A DNA stretch of 64,000 nt from Brasenia schreberi (Eukaryota > Streptophyta > Magnoliopsida > Nymphaeales > Cabombaceae), in NCBI GenBank assembly GCA_036023115.1, contig JAYKKT010000089.1:20269001-20333000 (forward strand). Reading direction: 5' to 3'. Below the pieces are notes generated by a model that made no database searches, was not told the origin of the DNA, and saw only the letters and a list, made by a program, of their open reading frames with translations. The position numbers and the translations under genes were made by a program. Numbering within the stretch: the first letter of the stretch is position 1; each line of letters begins with the position of its first letter. This document shows, piece after piece, positions 54,968-64,000 of this stretch.

Positions 54968-57900
54968 TGTAGATGCGCGAAAATCCCAGCCTCTCGCCTT
55001 TTTCAGGCTCGGAGCGGATCCTCTCGTGTGTCTAAGGCCTATGTATGCAAAGAGGGTGTGCCAGCTAGCTTACTTTAGCTAGCGAAGATATTTTTAACAC
55101 TGACTTCTAAACGTGGCGACTGTGAGCAAGTAAGCTCTTGTCGTCGGAGACCTTCTTGCACCGATGCGCAAGGGTCAGTCTGTACGCTTTGCAAAAATCG
55201 AGTTTTGGAGAGAAAGTCTACGAAGCGATTCGAGGTGTCTATTTCGGGTCTTAAAAATGCGGTTGCATGTTTTAGATCACGTGGATTTGCACGTGCCTAA
55301 GTCTTTTCTTTTATCCCTCTTCGGGCCACCTAGTTTGTGTGTTATGAACACTCCACTACATGGGCGAATTCGAGCGGGGCTTGCTTTGATGCAATATGCG
55401 TCCTACCTCGTGGTATGGCGTAGATGCAATGCAAACTCACGCTACTCCAAAGGGAAAACCCGAAATATAAAGACAATACTGAAGGGAAATAACCGAAGGG
55501 AAATAACCGAAGGGAAATATGTATATAGAGTATGTATATGAGCCCTTACTCGGGTCTTGCAAATAAGAGCGAAGGCTCAATGTGGGTGCGTGCTTGAATT
55601 GAAAGACTTACACACACGACATGAAATTAAACCCAAATATAAATTGCAGTATGGCCTTGACTAAGGTCTTGGGAGTAAGAGCGAAGGCTCAATGTGTGTG
55701 AGAGTGCTTGAATTGAAGTACTACACACACGACATAAATGAAACCCAAATATAACTGCAATAAGGCCTTTACTAAGGTCTTGGGAATAAGAGCAAAGGCT
55801 CAATGTGTGTGAAAGTGCTTGAATTGAAAGACTTACTCACACGACATGAAATGAAACCCAAATAGTATAGGTCGGCCCTTACTTGGGTCTTTCAAATAAG
55901 AGCGAAAGCTCAATGTGTGTGAAAGTGCTTGAATTGAAAGACTTACTCACACGACATGAAATGAAACCCAAATAGTATAGGTCGGCCCTTACTTGGGTCT
56001 TTCAAATAAGAGCGAAAGCTCAATGTGTGTGAGTGCTTGAATTGAAAGACAACGCACCCAACTTAAGCAAAACCCTTCGAAAATGAAAGTATATATATGC
56101 ACTTATGTATTAGGGGCTGATTAGGCCCGTGTGTGTTCAAAATCGTGCACAACTAAGAGAGTGCACGTGTGTGGGTGTGCCAAGCCACGTTATTACAAGC
56201 GGGAGGAGACTATGCTCCGTTATTACAACCCCGTATCAAATTGAATCTCAAGCAAGTATACAACTAAAGACCGAGTTTAGGCACTTACGAGTAGCTGGTC
56301 CGTAGAGGCCTTGCTTGAGCGTGGGCTTGGCCTTCGCCTTGGGCTGCAAACAGGAGCTCCACGAGGGTGAAGGACAAAGGGTGCTGGCCGGCTGCAAGTG
56401 GGGCGCAGGATAGGCGCCTCGAAGGTGGCCGGCTGCAAGTGGGTGTCGCCTTGATGTGGGGAATTAAAGGGGCTGGGCCAAGTGAATATGTAGGGCCACG
56501 AATGGAGAGTATAGAGTGTTAGGGAATATGGACCTAAGGGGAGTTTAAGGGAAGGCCGAATGGGAGTCTAAGGGGAAAAGAGATGGCTGGCCGGGTGTAG
56601 TTAGGGTAGTTAGGTAGTGGCCGGTGGTTCAGGTTGTGCTAGGTTCGGCTAAGTGAGAATGGTGGCAGCAAGGGGCTGATGTGTAGGTAAGATGGTGGTA
56701 TGGTGGGTGGCTAGGAGTGGAGAGGGAGTAGAGAAGGAGTTAGGTAGAGTTGGGGGGTACTTACCGAATGGGGAGAAGGTGGTGCTCGACTGGGCTTGGA
56801 GAAGGCAGTGAGGCTTGTCCTGGAGGTGGTGGAGATGGCGGTGCAAGCTGTGGTGGGATGGAGGGATGGTGGTGGTGTAGGCAGCGCAGGTGGAGCAGTG
56901 GAGGAGGTGGAGCGGGTTCGGCTGGGCTGGGAAGTGGGGGAAAGAGAGGGCCTGGCTGGGATTGGTGAGGGGTTCTAGCTAGGAAAACCCGCCCCCAAGA
57001 GGGGGGGTTTATATAGGGAGTTGGGTAGGTCGGTTAGGGCTGGGTTTGGGGTAGTGGTTAGGTGGTTTAGGTAGGGTGGTATGAAGATAAGGTGGGCTGG
57101 AAAGGGTAGGGCCAGATATTTTGAAAACTAGTGGTTTGGGTAGATTGTGGGCTAGGGGTGGTTTAGGGGTTTAGGGCTAGGTTAGGTGGTTGGGTTTTAG
57201 GGTGAGGTTTAGTGAGCTAGGTTAGGTGATTAGGCTAGGTTTAGGCTAGGTTTAGGGAAGGATTAGGGAAGTGGGTTCGGTGATTAGGTTGGGATTAGGC
57301 CGGGATTAGGGAAGTGGGTTAGGTGATTAGGCTCAGATTAGGGGTGGATTAGGGTGGAAGGCTAGGATTAGGTGTTTAGGGTTAGGTTTAGGTGAAGGAG
57401 CTCCCTTTGCATGGCCCATAGACCTTAACCACCTCATGTTGGTGCAGCCCTAGGTTAGGTTTTGGCTAATTACAAGCTTAAACCCACTCGATTAGGCTAA
57501 CCCACATGATTAACCCCAAACTTGACACACAAGTCAAGCTTAATTACAACACTCTTGATATTTTCCATCCCCACTCTCTCTCATGCCCATAATCCCACGT
57601 GAATTTCAAGTGGGCCCCACCTCCATTTATGAGAAGGTGATGTGGGCCATGGATATGGATATTGGATTGGATCTCTGGATCCAAATCCAAATCCATGTCC
57701 ACATATGGGTTTGGATTGGGATCTGGATATATATGGTCCAGATCCAATCCAAACTGAACTCTGACTCCTTCGAGCTGGGTTCGAAACGGACGATTTGTGC
57801 GGGGCCTGACAGCATCAGTACTCCGTCTGCGTTGGGTCTTCGCCAACATGGTCGTCCGCCTCCGTTTCTGCCTTCCGGAGATGACTTCAAATGACATTTT

Positions 57901-58232
57901 GATAAGAACAGGGTCTTGGACGTTCGAGATCCTGGGGGTATGGATGTGATACGAGAGTTTTTGTGCCGGGCTTGACATGTGCTCCGGTTCCGGGCTCTTT
58001 TTGACTTTGCTGGTCCTGTCTTGATTAGGCCAAACTGTTTTGGGGTTTTCAAAACGTGTTTTAAAAGGTTTTCAAAAGCTATATTATATATTTTTGAAAT
58101 ACAGAGTTTAAAACGTATATACAGGGTTGTCTGGAAGGCTCCTGGGTTTCCAGACTCAAAATGGCCCTTTGGGGCTGCTTGTACAAAACCAGGTTGTTTT
58201 GAAGAAATTCGTGGGATTTCGGGGTGTTTACA
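54968..58232 (-). mobile_element. Solo LTR D, first Tat family, nested in LTR E, TSD GCTAG
   Basis: A 3265-bp LTR from TGTAGATGCG to GGTGTTTACA, flanked by GCTAG at 54963-54967 and 58233-58237. It is very similar to LTR A, including the number and order of leader repeats (about 55550-56050). It has TATA TTTATATAG at 57008-57016, a G-rich tract at 57130-57395 and ATCCAA repeats at 57650-57755. It is in inverted orientation to its host LTR E. Confidence 0.95.
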
Positions 58233-58345
58233 GCTAGCTTAGGTAAGCTAGCTAGCATGCCCTGTTTATTTAAATAGGACTTAGACACACGAAAAAGTTC
58301 GTTCCAGGCCTAAGAACCAGGAAGCGGAGATTTTCTACTTCTACA

Positions 58346-58500
58346 AGAGCCATTTTAGAAATTCGAGGTGCTCTAAGGCAGTCAAATAGAGCCACAATAG
58401 GCACGAGTCTTAGGCAAAGTGTAGGGAAAGTGACCAGGTCTGGGAGGATCTACCAACCCCAACACTTAGAAAAAATGCTAAAAAACTACTAAAAAAGTGC
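58346..58500 (+). pseudogene. Protease linker of the plus-strand Tat element, part 2
   Basis: Resumes in register after LTR E as ILEIRGALRQSNRATIG, then VGKVTRSGRIYQPQHLEK (complete element: VGEVTRSRRIYQPPHLQ). It then breaks off at a junction with LTR K. Nothing of protease, RT or integrase of this copy remains to the right. Confidence 0.85.
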
Positions 58501-58769
58501 TGGGTTTTCCCCAACTTTGTCGTCCGGACTCCATCTCGCCATTCTAGACTCCATTTTGCTCGATCTTCACCGTTTCGGGCTTCAATTCCTGCTGCTTCGG
58601 TGGGTGATCGTGGCTTCACATGTGATGCTCCGGGCTTGAAGTATGCTCCTGGCCTGGGCTCTCATTTTACCTTTTGAACCTGCTTTGGCATTTTAAAACA
58701 GGATTGTTGTTTTGGCTTTGAAAGAGCTTTTTGTGTTTTTGAGAATTTGGAAAATTTGGGGTGTTTACA
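58501..58769 (-). mobile_element. LTR K fragment, second Tat family
   Basis: The last 270 bp or so of a second-family LTR (CCCAACTTTGTCGTCCGGAC to GGGGTGTTTACA), homologous to 51950-52199. A polypurine tract in minus sense follows at once, so it is the truncated 3' LTR of the minus-strand element on its right. Confidence 0.85.
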
Positions 58770-58991
58770 AATGCCCCTCTTTGGCATTATCCAAATTGAT
58801 TTGGATAATGGCAAAGAAGAAACACCCCATTTTGGTTTTTCTCTCAAATTTTCTTGAAAATACACCGTTCTTTGCTTCGTAAAAACCCTATTTTCTTTTA
58901 CCACAAGAGGGGATTTTTAGCAAAAGAGGGACTTTTCCTATCTTTTTTTCCCTATATGTACGATCATGCATGAGAAAATTTTTGTTTTTGG

Positions 58992-59145
58992 GGCTTTTGA
59001 GCCCGAAGAGAGCCTTTTGAGGCTGACTGCTCCGAGCAGGTTTTACCCATGTCTTTTTGACATTCTCGGGTTTTCGAGCTTGGAGAGAGCCTTTTGAGGT
59101 TGTCTGCTCCAAGCAGGTTCTACCCATTTGTCTTTTTGACTTTTG
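58992..59145. repeat. Tandem duplication of about 75 bp in the decayed 3' region
   Basis: Two successive units share GAGAGCCTTTTGAGG, TGCTCC(G/A)AGCAGGTT and ACCCAT...GTCTTTTTGAC. This duplication is not obvious in the other Tat copies. Confidence 0.75.
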
Positions 59146-59567
59146 CGGGTTTTTGAAAATTTCTTTTTCAAAAGGAACTCCTTTTAACTTGTATCGAAAA
59201 GGACTTCCAATTTTTCGTACTTTCCTTTATTCGGGTTTCAATACCTACTACTAAGTAGAGGTTTTTGGGTAGGAAATCTTGGAAAACATTTCAAAGTTTC
59301 ATTTCCTACAAAATAAAGTCGAGTTCTCAAACAAAATGAAATCCAAATAAGTAGATTTTATTCGTACTTTAGGATTTTCGCTTGAACCTTTTCCTTGGGG
59401 ATAAGCTGCGGGGATATGGGAAAGAGATACCACGGTCCCTTCTGAAGCGTCCTGTGGTTTTAGGCAACGAGTCAGAAAATTGCTCTTTGGAGCTTTGGCT
59501 TTTTCTTTTCTTTCATAGAGGGTCTCCCTTTGGGAGTATTTTTTCTTTATTCCCTCTTTTCTTTCAA

Positions 59568-59703
59568 AAGAGAAGACTTCTTTCGGAGGAGTTTTTGTAT
59601 TCCCTGTTTATGAAGGGAAGACCTCTTCTTGGAGGAGTTTTTGTATTATCCTTTTTTTTCTTATGAAGAGAAGACCTCTTTCGGAGGAGTTTTTGTATTC
59701 TCG
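59568..59703. repeat. Three tandem copies of a 45-60-bp unit
   Basis: GAAGACCTCTT-type strings, each followed by GGAGGAGTTTTTGTATT, occur three times in a row. The complete element has no such expansion at the matching place (near 26450). Confidence 0.8.
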
Positions 59704-62144
59704 TTTTTCTTTTTTTCTTTTGGATGTAGCCAATTTTCCTTTTGGAGAGAAAGTAAAAAGGGGGAAAGCTTATCCCTTTGGTTACTCGATTCAAACGAGA
59801 TCATCCTATTTCTTAATAGCATCTGCTATTCGAAAATATTTTGATATTTTGAACTAGGCTTAATCTTGTAAGCCAAGGCTTTTTAAAATGTCGTCAATTT
59901 CATTTTTGAAAGACTCTACTTTTTGTAAAATATAAATTTCTCTATTCAGGGTTATACAATCAACCTCGATCTTTGTTTCAAGAACTTTCAAAGGAGTTCG
60001 ATTTTTACAAATCTTTTGAAAGAATTTAACATAAAACCCTGTTGAATATTCGGGCCTTTTCGGGTTTTGCTAATTTCTACCCACAATATCAACAAATTTT
60101 TCGATTTTTGTTGCCCTTTTGAAGACATGGGGACATTCCTACTCGGGTTGCCACCTTTTTGGGCTTTCTTTGGGGTGATATGATATGAATATGATGCATG
60201 CTATGCACTCCATGTGACTTTGATGGAAATACATACTTTTATGCAATGATGAACCCATGAAATGTATCTCACAAGTCATGAGGGAGATACATTTTTACGA
60301 AATTGGTTTTCCATGGAAGACATTTAAAAATGCCCCTAGCTTGATGGAGATGCATGATTTTACCCGGCCACATGGTGAAGGGCCATGGTTTTTCAAAAGG
60401 ATTTTTGGGTGGACGATGGATGTCCATGCATTTTGGCGTTTCTAACATGATCATGATACTTTTTGGTTTTAAGGATGGGAAATACAACCAGCCCTAAATA
60501 ATCGTCATGGCCATCATACTTGATTTTGACATGATCTCCATATTCTTCATCGTGGAACTCATGTGTTTATCCCAATACCATCAAGGTTTTTAACAAGAAG
60601 CTGAAAAAAACTTCTTTTTTGAAGTCATTTGTAGGGTTAATTTTGAAACTTGGTTCTTTTTGAAGAAGTAATTTTTGGGAAATCCTCTTTCTATATGAAG
60701 ATGGTTTCTATACCAGCCCTTTGATCGAAATATGTTTCCTATGCTTGATTTTCTTTGCAATTTGGTCAAGCATGGTTTTTGGAATTCGTTTTGAAAATTC
60801 ATGCCTTTATGGGGCATTTGATCAAGTGTGGGGAATGTGTTTTGAAGAGACACTTCAGCCACACGTCTTATGGCTTGTCTCTTAATGGAGTCTTGAATTT
60901 GAAAATGATACTCCATTTGAAAAGGGGCTACCATGTATTTTGCCTTACCTGTTTAAGGTAGGTTTTTTCTTCAAATGAGTGCTTTAATGAACATCATTCC
61001 CTTTTCATGAGGAGGGAGATGATGTCTCGAATTTTGGTGGCCTACATCAAGGCTAAGCACAATTCTTCTCTTGGCTTAGTGATTTCTTTCACATGCCAAT
61101 AGAATTTTCGAAAATGTATGGCACACTTTGGATGAATACCACCTTCATTTTGATCGGATCACGCACCCAATGCATGAATTGTAATGCTTGGGAGGTTTTT
61201 ATCAAAACATTTTTGAAAGTTTTTTTGTGAAATGCTAACCCTTTTTCGAGATTCTCATTTCTTTTGAAATCCACCTTGAAGGTTTCGGATTTGATTCATA
61301 TGGAGACATGCCTATGATGGCTCGATATTTAGGGGGTCGACTCTCATTGCCCCTTTGGTTTTTCATAAACTCGAGTTCTAAGATGATGCCTAGACCCGAT
61401 GCTCATGGATGATTTCAAAATGTAATGCATGATGCTTATGCATACACTATAGGTTAGACTCATTTCTAAAAATCCCCAAATTTTCTGTAAGTCAAGGATT
61501 TTACAAATTTCAGGGAGCTTGGAGGTGTTTATTCCTCCTTTCTTTGGTGATTCTCGAGCTTTTCAGTTTTGAAAAAGCTCTAGGCAAAAAGGTGTACAGG
61601 ACCAGCTTTTGGATATTCTTGGGTTTTTGGGAGTATATACATTTTTCGAAAAAGCTTTTTACAATTTTCGAAAATGGACTTTGTACATGGCCCGAGGCTT
61701 TTGAAATAACTTTCTTTTTGGAATTTTCAGTTTTCCAAATATTTTTAAGATTTTGAGGGTTTTCAATTTTTGGTTTTTCGCAATATCTATTTTTTTTGGA
61801 TTTTTCAAAAGTAGGGATCTTCTATTGAACCTACAAAGAAAACATTCATGAATCAGACTCTAATCAATAGGTCTAAGACATGGGTTTCAGTTTTAGAGGT
61901 TCTACAAGGCACTCTTGACCCAGATGGTCTTAGGTGGTGGCTTTGGGGGTATGGGTGGGCTGTAGCCCAATCCATATCGATTCTTATTGGCTTTAGGTAG
62001 GACAGGTTTTAGCCTACCTTGGTTTCGGGTTGCCAGGCCCGCGTAGGGTTTATATCCCATGTTTAGAATCATGTTCCATAGTTTTTGAAAAGTTTTTATA
62101 CAATTCGTGCCCCTGGAACATAGAATTGTCCATGTTATGGGTAT

Positions 62145-63362
62145 TGTAAACACCCCAAAATCCCATGAACTTCTCAAATAACCTGGTTTTATAAAAGCTG
62201 CCCCAAAGGGCTATTTTGAGTCTGGAATCCCAAGAGCCTTCTAGGCAAACCCTGTACATATGCTTTAAACTATATATGTTTTAAAATATGTATTATATAG
62301 TTTTAAAACCTTTTAAAAGATGTTTTGAAACCCCACAAAGCGACTTGGCCTGATGAAAGCAGGACCAGAAGAGCAAAAGAGAGCCTGGAGCCGGAGCACA
62401 TGTCGAGCCCGACACATCAACTCTCGTGTTAGATTCATTCCCAGAATCTCGAACATCTAAGCCCCTGTTATCAACAAAACTGTTTGGAATCATCTCCGGA
62501 AAGTGAAAACAGAAGCGAACGACCATGTTGGCGAAGACCCAACGCAAGACGGAGTACTGATGCTGTCAGGCCCCGCACAAACCGTTCGTTTCGAACATAC
62601 CCTGAAGGAGTCAGAATTTAGCTTTGGATTGGATTTGGACCATATATATCTACATCCCAATCCAAACATATATGTGGATTTGTTTTTGGATTTGGATCCA
62701 AAGATCCAATCCAATATCCACATCCAGGGCCCACATCACCTTCTCATAAGTGGAGGTGGGGCCCACTTGAAATTCACGTGAAATCTTGGGTATGAGAGAG
62801 AATGGGGAGGATTAAATGTAAGTGAAATGTGTTAAGCTTGACTTGTATGTCAAGTTTTGGGTTAATTATGTGGGTTAGCCTAATGAGTGTGCGTTTAAGC
62901 TTGTATGCACCTACACCTAACCTAGGGCTACACCAACATGATGCAACTAGGTCCATGGGCCATGCAAAGGGATGCTCCTAACTCTAACCCTAGCCTAATC
63001 CCCCTTACCTAGCCTAATTCTCCTAATCACCTAACCCACTTCCCTAATCCTTCCCTAATCCCAACCTAATCACCTAACCCACTTCCTTAATCCTTCCCTA
63101 AACCTAGCCTAATTCTCCTAATCTCACCCTAATCCTAGCCTAAACACCTAACCTACCTCACTAAACCTCACCCTAAGCCCAACCCACCTAGCTAAGCCCT
63201 AAACCACTAAACCAGCCCACCTAAATCCCTAGCACACCATATCCCTAAAACCACCTAAGACAAATATCTGGCCCACCTAAATACCCAGCCCACCTTATCC
63301 CCTAACCACCACCACCATACCCCCAAACCAACCCCCCAATACCAACCCAAATCCACATATAC
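62145..63362 (+). mobile_element. LTR L fragment, first Tat family, right-truncated
   Basis: Starts TGTAAACACCCC within the third element's protease-RT linker; left flank GGTAT. It matches LTR E through the ATCCAA repeats (62630-62730) and the C-rich telomere-like tract (62985-63265) and then stops just short of where the TATA box should be, near 63355-63370. Confidence 0.85.
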
Positions 63363-64000
63363 GTTGCCCTCATGCTTATCCTCCCCATTCTCTCTCATGC
63401 CCATAATCCCACGTGAATTTCAAGTGGGCCCCACCTCCATTTATGAGAAGGTGATGTGGGCCATGGATGTTGATATTGTTTTGGATCTTTGGATCCAAAT
63501 CCAAATCCAAATCCACATATACGTTTGGATTGGGATCTGGATATATATAGTGCAGATCCAATCCAAACTGAATTCTGACTCCTTTAGGGTATGTTCGAAA
63601 CGAACGGTTTGTGCGGGGTCTGACAGCATCAGTACTCCATCTGCGTTGGGTCTTCGCCAACATGGTCGTCCGCTTATGTTTTCACCTTCTGGAGATGATT
63701 TCAAATGGATTTTTGATGATAACAGGGTCTTGGACGTTCGAGATCCTGTGGGTGGATTCAACACGAGAGTTGCTGTGCCAGGCTCGACATGTGCTCCGGT
63801 TCCGGGCTCTCTTTAGCTCTTCTGGTCCCGCTTTCATCAGGCCAGCCGCTTTCTAGGGTTCCAAAACGTATTTTAAAAGGTTTTAAAACATATTATACAT
63901 ATTTTAAAGCATATACAATTTAAACATATGTACAGGGTTGCCTGGAAGGCTCCTAGGTTTCCAGACTCAAAATAGCCCTTTGGAGTTGCTTTTACAAAAC
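63363..64000 (-). mobile_element. LTR M fragment, first Tat family, inverted to LTR L, runs off the window
   Basis: From about 63375 this is the reverse complement of 62145-62800 (CTCCCCATTCTCTCTCATGC, then GTGAATTTCAAGTGGGCCCC, then the ATCCAA block 63460-63565). It heads toward a GGTGTTTACA end expected about 50 bp beyond the window. Together with LTR L it forms a large inverted repeat with a spacer of about 570 bp. Confidence 0.85.

Larger units (their letters stand above)
52501..58345 (+). mobile_element. Solo LTR E, first Tat family, TSD AGAGC, split by LTR D
   Basis: Begins TGTAAACATCCC and ends CTACTTCTACA; AGAGC at 52496-52500 and 58346-58350 flanks it. Its own sequence is 52501-54967 plus 58238-58345 (about 2.6 kb). 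It is shorter than its relatives because most of the leader tandem array is missing. It holds ATCCAA repeats (about 52985-53070), a C-rich telomere-like tract (53320-53610) and a TATA box CTATATAAA at 53717-53725. Removing it restores the protease-linker frame (P-P-V-R-A, then I-L-E-I-R-G). Confidence 0.94.
58770..62144 (-). pseudogene. Third Tat element, minus strand, heavily decayed internal region
   Basis: From left to right it shows the polypurine tract (58774-58782) and a 3' region with both conserved stems (59430-59457 and 59524-59536). An integrase scrap follows (PWPFTMW at about 60370-60400), then an RNase H scrap (60590-60934: MEYHFQIQDSIKRQA, LDQMPHKGMNF). RT-thumb-level DNA matches lie near 61310-61370, and a G-patch-like linker near 61902-62144 (LWNMILNMGYKPYAGL, NRYGLGYSPPIPPKPPP). 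The RT active-site region and most of integrase are deleted. It ends at LTR L. Confidence 0.82.

Overview
This is a 64-kb piece of a flowering-plant nuclear genome. The evidence is a plant-type E/E+ pentatricopeptide-repeat gene at the left edge, a hydroxyproline-rich wall-protein reading frame with a plant-style GPI-like tail, an RTE-clade LINE of the plant type, Ty1/copia remains with an initiator-Met primer site, and large amounts of Ty3/gypsy sequence of the Tat lineage (two RNase H domains, LTRs of about 3 kb). The sequence alone does not identify the species. I see no bacterial-style operon, CRISPR array, rRNA or tRNA gene.

Layout. 1-7.2 kb is the gene-bearing part: the 3' end of the PPR gene (2-1015), non-coding DNA with a long (TA)n tract, a dead RTE fragment (3485-4330), and a small proline-rich wall-protein gene broken by one internal stop (6330-6758). 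From 7.2 kb on, nearly everything is transposable-element DNA. A 3.1-kb RTE LINE (7211-10353) sits inside an old copia LTR and has an exact 15-bp target duplication. A decayed minus-strand Tat element (10.8-17.1 kb) carries a solo LTR in its gag (11722-15024, TSD TGTAT) and ends in a 1.07-kb inverted LTR palindrome. A copia remnant follows (17.6-20.6 kb), then (TC)n(TA)n microsatellites and unassigned DNA.

The centre is one structurally complete Tat-lineage element on the minus strand (22493-36820, TSD ATTCC on both sides). It has both LTRs, a primer site, a polypurine tract, gag, protease, reverse transcriptase, a degenerate first RNase H, a second RNase H with intact catalytic residues, and integrase. 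Its coding frame is broken by three in-frame stops and by frame changes between protease and reverse transcriptase, so it is complete in structure but probably not autonomous.

The right third (38.5-64 kb) is a deep nest. A second, plus-strand Tat element is present as an internal-LTR-internal arrangement: integrase end and 3' region, LTR 41978-44628, primer site, gag. Its gag was hit by LTR 45987-52199 (TSD AAGGT), which was itself hit by LTR 46862-50110 (TSD GAATT). Its protease linker was hit by LTR 52501-58345 (TSD AGAGC), itself hit by LTR 54968-58232 (TSD GCTAG). All four target duplications can be read directly, and the coding frame resumes in register across the two outer insertions. 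A third, heavily decayed minus-strand element (58.5-62.1 kb) and a pair of inverted LTR pieces close the window.

There is no cooperating gene cluster here. The new biology, if any, lies in the retrotransposons: conserved hairpins in their 3' regions, tandem hairpin arrays in the transcribed leader, telomere-like G-rich tracts in the LTRs, a shared frame change and putative splice acceptor between protease and reverse transcriptase, and repeated conversion of CAG and TGG codons to stops.
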